This document shows, in pieces, positions 7,522-15,581 of a DNA stretch of 64,000 bases. The notes under the pieces are model-generated. The model had not been told where the DNA came from. It worked only from the letters and a program-made list of their open reading frames with translations, and searched no databases. Source of the stretch: Sphaerisporangium dianthi (GTDB taxonomy: Bacteria > Actinomycetota > Actinomycetes > Streptosporangiales > Streptosporangiaceae); the NCBI RefSeq assembly GCF_042654065.1, contig NZ_JBHSFP010000027.1:62001-126000 (forward strand), in the 5' to 3' direction. How positions within the stretch are numbered: position 1 is the first letter of the stretch; each line of letters opens with the position of its first letter. A program made the position numbers and the translations under genes.

Positions 7522-9486
7522 ATGGTTTCTCAAAATCGCACTATCCGGTTCAAGCTGTACTCGCTGCTCAGCCTGCCGATCGTGGCGCTCATCATGCTCT
7601 GGATCGTCATGACCGGGCACCTCGTGGGCGTCTTCTTCGACCTACGCAGGGGGGTCACGCTGTTCGACCAGGTGGCCACGCCGGCCGGGGTCCTCGCCGA
7701 CCACGTGCAGCAGGAGCGGCAGCTCTCGGCCATCTTCCTGAGCGGCACCTCTCCCGACGGCGGGCGCCTGGCCGCCGCGCGCGAGGAGACCGACCGGGCC
7801 GTGACGCTGTTCAACGAGCGGGTCACCTCGCTCGAGGCGCAGTCGGCGACCGGGCCGGATGTGGTGCAGAGCCTCGCCGAGCTGGACAGGCACCTGCACC
7901 GGCTGAGCACGCTGCGCCAGGACATCGACGGCCGCGCGCTGACCCGCCTGGCCTCCGTCCAGGAGTACACGAAGATCCAGGACGCGCTCTACCAGATGTA
8001 CGACCAGCTCGTCACCGTGTCCGACCTGGCGCTCTACCGCAAGTCCAACGGGCTGCAGACCATCGTCAGGTCCCGCGAGCTGCTGTCCCAGGAGGACGCC
8101 CTGCTGTCGGGCGCCATCCAGCAGAACTCGCTGAGCCGGGAGGAACAGCGCAGCTACGCCGACATGGTGTCGGGACGCCGCCTGCTGCTCGCCCGGGGGC
8201 TGGAAGCCCTCGACGCCGAGCTGCGACGGCCCTACGACGACCTGGTGGCCTCGGCCGACTACAAACGGCTGACCACCATGGAGAACCAGGTGATCACGCA
8301 GGGCCGGTCGCCCGAGCAGGCGGCCGCCTGGCAGCCGCTCGCCGGCACGCTCGGCTCGCGGCTCGACCAGCTCGCCACCGACCGCGCCACGTTGCTCAAC
8401 ACCCGCACCGACGCCGCCGCCTCGGGCATCATCGCCCAGATCGTGGCCGCGGCCGGTCTCGGGCTCGTCGCCATCCTGCTGGCGGTGGTGCTGTCGGCCC
8501 GGTTCGGCCGCGGGCTCGCCCAGGAGCTGGCCCACCTGCGCAGCGCCGCCATCGACCTGGCGGACGTGCGGCTCCCCCGCGTGGTGGCCAAGCTGCGCGA
8601 CGGCCAGCCGGTCGACGTCGAGAGCGAGGCGCCGCCCATCCTGGTCACCGGCACCACCATGGAGGTGCAGGACGTCGCCCAGGCGTTCTCGACCGTGCGC
8701 CGCACCGCCGTGGAGGCCGCCGTCGGCCAGGCCGAGTTGCGCAAGGGCGTCAGCCTGGTCTTCCGCAACCTGGCGCGCCGCAACCAGTCGCTGCTGCACC
8801 GCCAGCTCACCCAGCTCGACGGCATGCAGCGCAAGACCAGCGCGCCCGAGGCGCTGGCCGACCTGTTCCGGCTGGACCACCTGACCACCCGCATGCGCCG
8901 CCAGGCGGAGGGCCTGATCATCCTGTCGGGCGCGCCGGCGGGCCGGGCCTGGCGCAAGCCTGTGCCGATGCACGACGTCGTCCGCGGAGCGGTGGCGGAG
9001 GTCGAGGACTACACGCGGGTCACCGTGCCGCCCATGTCCGACGCCTCGCTGATCGGCACGGCCGTCGCCGACGTGATCCACCTGCTCGCGGAGCTGATCG
9101 AGAACGCCACGGTCTTCTCCCCGCCCAGCACCCGGATCAACATCCGCGGAGAGCTGGTCGGCCGGGGCTTCGCCGTCGAGGTCGAGGACCGGGGCCTGGG
9201 AATGGGCGAGGGGGACCGCGACGAGCTCAACCGCCGGCTGGCCAACCCGCCGGAGTTCGACCTCGCCGACAGCGACCGGCTCGGCCTGTTCGTGGTCAGC
9301 CAGCTCGCCCGGCGGCACAAGGCCAAGGTAACGCTGCGCCGCTCGCCCTACGGCGGCACCACCGCCGTCGTCCTCCTGCCGCACGACCTGATCATCACCA
9401 CCGCCGACGACCTCCCCCCGGACCCGGACCACAGCCCGGGCACGCGGCACACCCCCGCCCCCGAACCGGGCGGCCACCGCATGTGA
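7522..9486 (+). CDS. Nitrate/nitrite-sensing (NIT) domain histidine kinase-like ATPase
   Basis: A membrane sensor of the CvnA-like group common in actinomycetes. Predicted order: TM helix near residues 12-34 (LLSLPIVALIMLWIVM), an extracytoplasmic NIT domain to about residue 305, a second TM (IVAAAGLGLVAILLAVVL), a dimerisation helix (FRNLARRNQSLLHRQ), and a GHKL ATPase with ELIENATVFSPP (N box) and DRGLGMGEGD (G1 box). Start ATG 7522 lies just before the first TM. In-frame ATG 7432 would overlap the previous gene and add 30 basic residues. None of the small conservon partners (roadblock protein, DUF742, GTPase) follows, so it is an orphan. Confidence 0.88.
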   Translation: MVSQNRTIRFKLYSLLSLPIVALIMLWIVMTGHLVGVFFDLRRGVTLFDQVATPAGVLADHVQQERQLSAIFLSGTSPDGGRLAAAREETDRAVTLFNERVTSLEAQSATGPDVVQSLAELDRHLHRLSTLRQDIDGRALTRLASVQEYTKIQDALYQMYDQLVTVSDLALYRKSNGLQTIVRSRELLSQEDALLSGAIQQNSLSREEQRSYADMVSGRRLLLARGLEALDAELRRPYDDLVASADYKRLTTMENQVITQGRSPEQAAAWQPLAGTLGSRLDQLATDRATLLNTRTDAAASGIIAQIVAAAGLGLVAILLAVVLSARFGRGLAQELAHLRSAAIDLADVRLPRVVAKLRDGQPVDVESEAPPILVTGTTMEVQDVAQAFSTVRRTAVEAAVGQAELRKGVSLVFRNLARRNQSLLHRQLTQLDGMQRKTSAPEALADLFRLDHLTTRMRRQAEGLIILSGAPAGRAWRKPVPMHDVVRGAVAEVEDYTRVTVPPMSDASLIGTAVADVIHLLAELIENATVFSPPSTRINIRGELVGRGFAVEVEDRGLGMGEGDRDELNRRLANPPEFDLADSDRLGLFVVSQLARRHKAKVTLRRSPYGGTTAVVLLPHDLIITTADDLPPDPDHSPGTRHTPAPEPGGHRM

Positions 9487-10158
9487 CTAGGGCCGTGCGC
9501 CGTCGACGCGGCCTTCGGACAGGAGGGTGGCGAGCTGGAGGAGGTCGTCGATGATCACGTCGGCGACCGCCGCCTCGGGGCGGCCGGCGTGCAGGTGGCC
9601 CCAGGGGCCGCGGCGGAACAGCGCGGTGCGCATGCCGGCCGCGCGGGCGGGGAGCACGTCGTTGTCCATCCGGTCACCCACGTACAGGATCTCGCCGGGC
9701 TCGCGGCCGGCGACGGCGGCCACCTTGGCGAAGAACTCCGGGTGCGGCTTGCTGACGCCCCACCCGGCGGAGGTGTGGACGGCGTCGACCGGAAGGTCCA
9801 TGGCGACGAGCGCGTCGTAGGCCTGCGGCGGCTGGTTGCCCGCGATGATCAGCTGGTATCCCGCCTCGCGCAGCGCCGCGAGACCGGGCCGCGCGTCGGG
9901 GTACAGGTCGTCGGCGTCGAAGTTCTCGCGCAGGCTCGCGGGCTCGTCCAGCCGCCAGGCCTCGATCTCGGCGTAGGGGTCAAGGCCGGGGCGGACCAGC
10001 TGGAACGCGTCGTCGTAGGGCCGGTCGAGCGCGGCCATCGCGCCGAGCACACCGAGCATGGTGAACCGCGACACCCCGAGCCGGTCGGCCCACCGCGACC
10101 AGATGCGGGTCTCGTCGATCAGCGTCTCCCCGACGTCGAACACCAGCGCGCGAATCAC
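9487..10158 (-). CDS. HAD-superfamily hydrolase
   Basis: A phosphatase-like enzyme of 223 residues. Motif I is FDVGETLID: the nucleophile Asp is kept, while the usual second Asp is Gly, as in the DVGxT subgroup. Motif II is IIAGNQ, with Asn in place of Ser/Thr-x-Asn. Motif III Lys lies in GVSKPHPEFF and motif IV in ILYVGDRMDNDV. The substrate is unknown. GTG 10158 is preceded by GGGAGGAG. The gene ends base-to-base against the convergent kinase stop at 9486. Confidence 0.85.
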   Translation of the reverse strand: MIRALVFDVGETLIDETRIWSRWADRLGVSRFTMLGVLGAMAALDRPYDDAFQLVRPGLDPYAEIEAWRLDEPASLRENFDADDLYPDARPGLAALREAGYQLIIAGNQPPQAYDALVAMDLPVDAVHTSAGWGVSKPHPEFFAKVAAVAGREPGEILYVGDRMDNDVLPARAAGMRTALFRRGPWGHLHAGRPEAAVADVIIDDLLQLATLLSEGRVDGARP

Positions 10159-10318
10159 GACACTCCTCCCGTATGCGTGTGTCCGACCTTACTGGCCGCG
10201 TGCAGCGGGCCGGGAGGCGCGGCGGCCCGGGCGCCGCGCATGACGAAGGACGGGCATGCCGCGTGGGGGACACAGGCAGTGGCGTGACGGCCCGCCGAGA
10301 CCGCCACGCCACGCCTTC

Positions 10319-10349
10319 GCTCCGCCGTCCCGCGTCAGGACGGCGGAGC
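10319..10349 (-). terminator. Hairpin terminator after the deacetylase
   Basis: A perfect 12-bp inverted repeat, GCTCCGCCGTCC / GGACGGCGGAGC, with a 7-base loop. It lies four bases beyond the stop of the minus-strand deacetylase gene. There is no long U-run, as is usual for GC-rich actinomycete terminators. Confidence 0.7.
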
Positions 10350-10353
10350 CGAT

Positions 10354-11400
10354 TCACCCCGCCTGGCAGGAGACCGAGGGCCAGTTCCAGTTGCCGTTGT
10401 GCTGGATCGTGACGCCGAAGTTGTTGCCGCTGCCGTTGGGCCTGGCGGTCAGCACCTGGGCGCTCGGATAGCTGGCGCTGATGTTCCAGGTGTTGATGAT
10501 CTTCGCGGGGGACGGGACGTTCATCGTCACGGTCCAGTTGCTCGAACCGGAGACCGAGACGTTGAGGTTGTACCGGTCGCTCCACGACTGGCCCGCCGAC
10601 AGGGTCGCGGTGCAGCTGCCGCCGCCGGGCGGAGGGCTGGAGGGAGGAGGGCTGGAGGGAGGAGTGGAGGGGTTGCCGCCACCGTCGGGCGCCACCGCCC
10701 GGCCGGTCGACGGTGAGATCATCCCGGCGCACAGGTTGCGGCTGCGCAGGTTCGCCGCGATCTGCGAGATCGCCTGCACCGTGGTCGCGTACTGGTCGTG
10801 CATGAGGATGATCTGGCCGTTCTGCAGACGCCCCGCCGCCTGCACGATCTGGGACGTGCTCGCGCCGTTCCAGTCCTGGGAGTCGACGTCCCAGATGATC
10901 TCGCGGAGGCCGAGCTGCTGCTCCACCGACTTCAGCGTGCCGTTGGTCTCCCCGTACGGCGGCCGGAACAGCTGCGGCGCGGTCCCGGTGGCCTGCTGGA
11001 TGGCCTGCTGGGTGCGCTGGAGCTCCGACTGGATCTGCGAGCTGCTCATCTGGGTCAGGTGCGGATGGGTGTAGCTGTGGTTGCCGATCCACATGCCGGC
11101 GTCCCGCTGGGCCCGCACCAGCGCCTGGTTGTTCTGCGCGTTCTGCCCGATGTTGAAGAACGTCGCTCGCAGGCCGTTGGACTTGAGGGTGTTCAGCAGG
11201 TTGTTGGTGTTGCCGGCGTTGGGCCCGTCGTCGTAGGTGAGGCCGACGTAGCCGGCGCTGCAGTCGGCGGCGCTGGCCGAGGACGACAGGCCCACGGCGA
11301 AGCCCGCTCCGAGGACGGCGGCGACGCCGGCGATGAGCAGCTTGCGGGCGCCGGAGAGGCGCCCACGCGTACGGCCGTGGGGGACGGCGCTGTCGATCAT
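10354..11400 (-). CDS. Secreted polysaccharide deacetylase (NodB) with C-terminal CBM2-like domain
   Basis: A 348-residue secreted carbohydrate esterase (CE4). A Sec signal peptide (ARKLLIAGVAAVLGAG... ASA|ADC) leads into the NodB domain with TYDDGPN, the metal-binding HSYTHPH, RPPYGE, DVDSQDW and ILMHDQ motifs. A Pro/Ser/Gly linker (STPPSSPPPSSPPPGGGS) then joins a CBM2-type domain of about 95 residues that starts and ends with Cys (CTATLSAG ... WPSVSCQAG) and holds exposed Trp (WNWP). It probably de-N-acetylates or de-O-acetylates chitin, xylan or similar while bound to the polymer. ATG 11400 has GGAGGA six bases upstream. A longer reading from 11484 lacks such a site. Confidence 0.92.
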   Translation of the reverse strand: MIDSAVPHGRTRGRLSGARKLLIAGVAAVLGAGFAVGLSSSASAADCSAGYVGLTYDDGPNAGNTNNLLNTLKSNGLRATFFNIGQNAQNNQALVRAQRDAGMWIGNHSYTHPHLTQMSSSQIQSELQRTQQAIQQATGTAPQLFRPPYGETNGTLKSVEQQLGLREIIWDVDSQDWNGASTSQIVQAAGRLQNGQIILMHDQYATTVQAISQIAANLRSRNLCAGMISPSTGRAVAPDGGGNPSTPPSSPPPSSPPPGGGSCTATLSAGQSWSDRYNLNVSVSGSSNWTVTMNVPSPAKIINTWNISASYPSAQVLTARPNGSGNNFGVTIQHNGNWNWPSVSCQAG

Positions 11401-11483
11401 GTCTGTTCCTCCACTGGAACGCTGATCGTCGACATGGCATGTGCGTGCGGCGGCCGGCCTGCGCGCCATTCTGCGCACCCCCA

Positions 11484-11518
11484 CTGAAACATGTCAATCA
11501 CATGAAGAAACGTTTCAG
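11484..11518. promoter_or_regulatory. Palindromic operator candidate upstream of the deacetylase
   Basis: GAAACGTTTC at 11507-11516 is a perfect 10-bp palindrome. It lies within a wider inverted pair, CTGAAAC at 11484-11490 and GTTTCAG at 11512-11518. The CG-centred dyad resembles LacI-family operators that control secreted carbohydrate-active enzymes. It sits about 110 bases upstream of the deacetylase start. No regulator gene is adjacent. Confidence 0.4.
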
Positions 11519-11609
11519 GCAGGTGAACCGTTTAAGGACTCCCTGAGATGGTGAAACATGAATGAAATTACCGAAAAGTTTCGAAGTTCGATGGCCTCAA
11601 CGCACCGGC

Positions 11610-12842
11610 TCAGCCGGTCGGCTGGCGCGGTGAGCGGTCGGAGGTGCGGACGGCGGAGAAGGCCCCGGCCGGCAGGCGATCGAAGGCGCGGGCGATCTCC
11701 ACAAGACGCCGGACTTCGCCGTTGATGTCCGGGGAGGCGGGATGGACTCCGGGGGCCGCCTCCGGAGCGCGCGCGTTCTCGACGCGGTCGCCCCTCACGA
11801 GGAGGGCGCGCCTCATCTGGACGGCTTCGATGGTCGCCTGCAGAGCGTCGCCGGTCAGCCCGTGCCGTTCACCGAGTGTCCGCGCCTCGGCGGCCACCTC
11901 GGCACTGTAGTGGGGACGCAGCACGAGCATGGCGTCCGTGATCTCGATGACCCGGCGGTACAGGCGGAAATCGAGATCACGAAGGCTCGCGAGCAGGTCG
12001 CCGGCCAGTGACGAAGGAGGGTCGAGAGCGATGTCCGGCATGGCGCGATAGAGCACGGCCCACAGCCGGTACAAGCGCGTGTAGTCGAGAAGGCGAGTCC
12101 CGCGGCCACGCATGGCCGTCACCTTCGGCCCCCAGGAAGGGGCGGTGCACCCGAGGGAGGCGAGCACGACCCCGGAGAAGATGACCATGCGTGCGCCGAC
12201 CTCCCAGACGCGCACGTCCAGACCGGACCACCCCGCGAGAAGGTCCGCGCCTCTGATCGCGGAGTAGACCAGTCCGAGAAACGAGGCGACCGCCACCATG
12301 CGCAGCCCGCGCCGCAGCCAGGGCCGCCCGCCGGCGTTCGCGTACCGCCAGCACAACGCGGTGTTCCGCACCTGGACGGCCGCGAATATGACGATGTAGA
12401 CCCCCAAGTAGGTGACGGCGTCGGGGTCATCGGCGTATCGGACCACGAAGTCGGTCGGCGCCTCCTCGCCGGGCGGTATCCGCAGGAACAGGAGCACCAT
12501 GATCGCCTGGATCATGATCGCCACGGCGATGTGCCGTCGGACCGTCCTGCCGGCCTCCGTTTTCGGCAGGTCGATCAACGACACCATCAAGTGGATGCTG
12601 AGGCCGAACATCGCGGCCATTCCCTGCGAGAGCAGGGCCGAGACGTTCGGCACGCCCACGAGCGTGTCGACGCGCACCCAGACCGCGGGAATGGCGACGG
12701 TCATGGTGCACGCCATGAAGAAGAGCGCCGTGCACAGCGCGAGTCGCGCAGGGTCGGCGCCGGACCGGACGGTGATGGCGACCTTGTTGAAGACCGCGAG
12801 CCAAGCGAGGACCGCGCAGATCGTGTACAGCACCGTGTTCAT
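11610..12842 (-). CDS. MAB_1171c-like membrane protein (DUF6545 type)
   Basis: A 410-residue protein with about seven transmembrane helices in the first 245 residues (for example VLYTICAVLAWLAVF, LALCTALFFMACTMTVAI, VYIVIFAAVQ) and a cytosolic helical C-terminus with RLYRLWAVLYRAMPDIAL. This matches the actinobacterial family annotated MAB_1171c putative transporter with a DUF6545 tail, whose function is not established. Its start overlaps the stop of the metallopeptidase gene (ATGA). The XRE / metallopeptidase / MAB_1171c trio recurs in actinomycetes and presumably works as a unit. Confidence 0.8.
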   Translation of the reverse strand: MNTVLYTICAVLAWLAVFNKVAITVRSGADPARLALCTALFFMACTMTVAIPAVWVRVDTLVGVPNVSALLSQGMAAMFGLSIHLMVSLIDLPKTEAGRTVRRHIAVAIMIQAIMVLLFLRIPPGEEAPTDFVVRYADDPDAVTYLGVYIVIFAAVQVRNTALCWRYANAGGRPWLRRGLRMVAVASFLGLVYSAIRGADLLAGWSGLDVRVWEVGARMVIFSGVVLASLGCTAPSWGPKVTAMRGRGTRLLDYTRLYRLWAVLYRAMPDIALDPPSSLAGDLLASLRDLDFRLYRRVIEITDAMLVLRPHYSAEVAAEARTLGERHGLTGDALQATIEAVQMRRALLVRGDRVENARAPEAAPGVHPASPDINGEVRRLVEIARAFDRLPAGAFSAVRTSDRSPRQPTG

Positions 12843-13366
12843 CGGTCACCCGGGGGGCGGTCGAGCGTACGCTCAAGGCGTCCGACGAGGCTGTCGTCAT
12901 CGGGGTGGAGCCGGCGTACGGGCTCGGACGCCCGGGACGAGACGCGGTGCAGGATCAGAGAGGCGATGTACTCCGCCTCCTGCTCCTCGACGGCCGAGTA
13001 CCTGCTGCGTAACAGGACCTCGCGCACCTTCTGCGGATCCAGGGAGGGGAACAGCGTCCCGAGCATCTCCTCCTGCATGGAGGCGCTGCCCTCGTGCCCG
13101 CAGAGCAGGTGCGCCAGCTCATGGAGGATGATGTGCTCCCTGTGCAGCGGGGTGGTGTCCTCCTGGTAGACGATGTAGTCCACCTTCTCGGTGGGGACGC
13201 ACAGCCCGCCCAGCCCTCCGCCCAGCGCGGGGACGGCCTCAAGACGGATCGGACGGCCACGGCGCGCACTGACGACCTCGCACAACGCCCGCGCGCTGAA
13301 AGGAGCCGGCAGCGGCAACCCGTCGACGATCGCGTCGCATCGCCGTCGTACTCGCATCAGGCTCAT
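12839..13366 (-). CDS. ImmA/IrrE-type metallopeptidase (HExxH)
   Basis: A predicted zinc protease of 175 residues. HIILHELAHLLCGH supplies the HExxH motif plus a downstream His, and the third-ligand region is EEQEAEYIASLIL, as in ImmA/IrrE proteins that cleave or inactivate partner XRE repressors. ATG 13366 is preferred over GTG 13381 because GGAAGGGGC lies just upstream of it. The next gene upstream on the same strand encodes an XRE protein, the expected partner, 37 bases away. Confidence 0.85.
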   Translation of the reverse strand: MSLMRVRRRCDAIVDGLPLPAPFSARALCEVVSARRGRPIRLEAVPALGGGLGGLCVPTEKVDYIVYQEDTTPLHREHIILHELAHLLCGHEGSASMQEEMLGTLFPSLDPQKVREVLLRSRYSAVEEQEAEYIASLILHRVSSRASEPVRRLHPDDDSLVGRLERTLDRPPGDR

Positions 13367-13403
13367 GCTCGCCCCTTCCACTCACATGAGCGGAATCACA
13401 TGA

Positions 13404-13865
13404 CTACGGATCTTCGTGCTCTGGCTCGCGTCGTGCGGCGTCACCGCGAGGCAGGCCTTCGAGATCTCTTACCCGGTCGACTATCTCGACGATCGTGTCG
13501 AGACTCGCGCTGGACAGGCCCGCGGCCCGCAGCGCGACCATCTGGACACGCGCGTCTTTGAGCGCGTTCAGAACGCCGAGCTCGGCGCCGATGCGCGAGG
13601 CGGCCTCATCGTCGAAGAAGTAGGCCGGTGGGACACCGAAGAAGCGGGCGAGCGCCTCGACGTGCTTGACCGTGGGGTTGTCGCGCTCACCCTTGCGCAG
13701 ATACCAGATGTACGTACCCGAGATCGTCGGGCCACCCTGCTCGCGTATCGCCGAGGCAACCTCCTCGTTGCCGTAGGGGCCTCGGCCGGCGGGGTGCATC
13801 GTGTCGAACAGATGGTTCAGCTTGTCGGCGAGCGTCGATGGACGCCGTCGCGCCTCATCGACCAT
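13404..13865 (-). CDS. XRE-family transcriptional regulator
   Basis: A 153-residue HTH protein. The helix-turn-helix region runs from about residue 20 to 75 (NEEVASAIREQGG ... GTYIWYLRKGERDNPTVKHV, then FFGVPPAYFF), the SinR/XRE pattern seen next to ImmA-like proteases. The C-terminal helix ASLDTIVEIVDRVRDLEGL may dimerise. ATG 13865 follows GGAGG by five bases. TTG 13886 is an alternative. It is first in a three-gene operon and diverges from the P-loop gene at 14073, so it could control both directions. Confidence 0.85.
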   Translation of the reverse strand: MVDEARRRPSTLADKLNHLFDTMHPAGRGPYGNEEVASAIREQGGPTISGTYIWYLRKGERDNPTVKHVEALARFFGVPPAYFFDDEAASRIGAELGVLNALKDARVQMVALRAAGLSSASLDTIVEIVDRVRDLEGLPRGDAARREPEHEDP

Positions 13866-14072
13866 GACGGCCTCCAGCAAGCTCAATCAACTGACGTGAA
13901 AAGCCTACCATGGGCACCCTGACAGCAGTTAACGGCCGGAACACGCATCCACCCCTCGGTGTTGGCGTCACTTCAGCTGTTATAACTGAGATGAATGAAG
14001 GATATCATGAATCTGAATACCAGTTAAGATCACTGCTGCCGCAGTCGGTCAGACGAGGAGGACTCTCGGCCG

Positions 14073-15497
14073 ATGCACACGATCTACCACCTGGCTCACA
14101 TAGCACTCGCGACCGGCCAGAACCTGGCCGTTCCCTCCTGGCAGAACTATGTCGTACCCGTGACGAGCGGTGTCCTCGTCGCCGTCCTGCTCGGCGGCGT
14201 GCGCATCGCGTGGAGCCGCCGCCGCGTGCCCTCGGCGTTGTCCCGCGGGGTCCGCCGCAAGACCTATCTCGGCGCCGTCCTGTCAGAATCGGAACGCGGG
14301 TGCCCGGCACGGCTCGACGTGCTGGCACCACGGCTCTCTCCCGCCACGGAAAGCACGATCTTCGTCAAGATCCAGGACGCGTGGAAGCGCATCAACGGCC
14401 GCAAAGGGGTCCGGGTGGTGATCCTGGATTCCCAGGAGAGCCTGATCGGCGGCATAGAGCTCATGGCCGAAGGCATCGACGTGCGCGTGACCCGCCGCGA
14501 ACTGGGCACCGAGAGTCTGAGCTTCCACCTGTTCGAGCGGGAGGGGCGGTCGGCCCCCAGCGCGATCGTCAACCATCGCGAGGACCTGGTCGACAGGCCG
14601 GTCCGGCTGAACGGCATGCCCGCGACCCGGCTGCTGTGGGACCACTTCGAGAAGATATGGGCCGACGCCCAGCCGCTGGAAGCCGTGCTCGCGGAGAAGA
14701 TCTGCGAGAAGGTCAGCGAGCAGGGAGAGCCGCGCGCGGTCTGGCGAGCGCTCCATGAGGTCGAGGTCTCGCTGAACGTCGACCTGGACGGCGCCCCGAA
14801 GGTCCTGCCGCACCTGGCCTTCCGGAACAGCGCGCGAGTCGTGTTCGTGGTCGGCCTGCCCGGGTCGGGCAAATCCCACGTCCGGCGCGTGCTGGCCCGG
14901 CACCTGGCCGGGCTGGGGATCAAGACGAGCGAACTGTCCGACTACACCTACGCCTACCGCGACTTCCTGCACGCGATGGCCAAGCTGGAACCCGTGCGAG
15001 CACCCGGGTTCACGGCATACGCCGGGGGCGGGTTCTCGGTGAACAACATCGAGGTCCTGAGGCCCGCGCTGCAGGCATTGGCGCAGGCGGTCCGCGACAG
15101 CGTCAAGGAGCCTCGGGTCACGATCGTGGAATTCGCCAGGCCGGACCTGGTCGCCGCGCTGCGGGAGTTCGAGGATCTGCGGCTGGAGAGCCAGGTCATC
15201 CACGTGAACGCGCCCGCACCCCTGCGGACGCAGCGCCTGAACCGCCGCATCGAACCGCCGGAGGTGTCCGTCGATGACACGTCGGTCACCTTCACCCTGT
15301 CCGACAACCACGTGCTGCCGCCCGCCGCCAAGCAATCGATCTACAAGATGGACAACTTTCCCGAGCTGATGGCCGACCCTCACTGGCGCGGCCGGGTCTT
15401 CTCGATCGACAACGACGTGGACGACGGCGGCGCGACGATCGAGACCAGGCTGGGAGCGTTCGTCGAACGCGTCATCCAGCCCTACCGGCAGCCGTGA
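14073..15497 (+). CDS. Membrane-anchored P-loop NTPase/kinase of unknown role
   Basis: A 474-residue protein that I cannot place. One N-terminal TM helix (residues ~25-45, NYVVPVTSGVLVAVLLGGV) is followed by basic residues. A middle domain (~60-225) alternates strands and helices and ends in TRLLWDHFEKIWADAQP, which recalls the Phe/Trp pattern closing some phospholipase D-like sensor domains. The C-terminal half is a P-loop domain with Walker A FVVGLPGSGKSHVRR and a later HVNAPAPLRTQRLNRRIEPP, like a small-molecule or nucleotide kinase lid. A GAGGAG lies about 12 bases before the ATG. It is divergent from the XRE operon. Confidence 0.6.
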   Translation: MHTIYHLAHIALATGQNLAVPSWQNYVVPVTSGVLVAVLLGGVRIAWSRRRVPSALSRGVRRKTYLGAVLSESERGCPARLDVLAPRLSPATESTIFVKIQDAWKRINGRKGVRVVILDSQESLIGGIELMAEGIDVRVTRRELGTESLSFHLFEREGRSAPSAIVNHREDLVDRPVRLNGMPATRLLWDHFEKIWADAQPLEAVLAEKICEKVSEQGEPRAVWRALHEVEVSLNVDLDGAPKVLPHLAFRNSARVVFVVGLPGSGKSHVRRVLARHLAGLGIKTSELSDYTYAYRDFLHAMAKLEPVRAPGFTAYAGGGFSVNNIEVLRPALQALAQAVRDSVKEPRVTIVEFARPDLVAALREFEDLRLESQVIHVNAPAPLRTQRLNRRIEPPEVSVDDTSVTFTLSDNHVLPPAAKQSIYKMDNFPELMADPHWRGRVFSIDNDVDDGGATIETRLGAFVERVIQPYRQP

Positions 15498-15528
15498 ACC
15501 CACTGGCAGGGCGGCGGCTCGCGTCACG

Positions 15529-15581
15529 GCGCCCGGCGTGGGCGCGTCCAGGGCCATCCGGCCATGGCGCTCGCCGGGCGC
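15529..15581. terminator. Inverted repeat between convergent genes, likely bidirectional terminator
   Basis: GCGCCCGGCG at 15529-15538 pairs perfectly with CGCCGGGCGC at 15572-15581, immediately before the hrpA stop. The 33-base loop holds a second short dyad (GGCCAT / GGCCATGG). The position between the converging ends of the P-loop gene and hrpA supports a two-way terminator. Confidence 0.5.
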
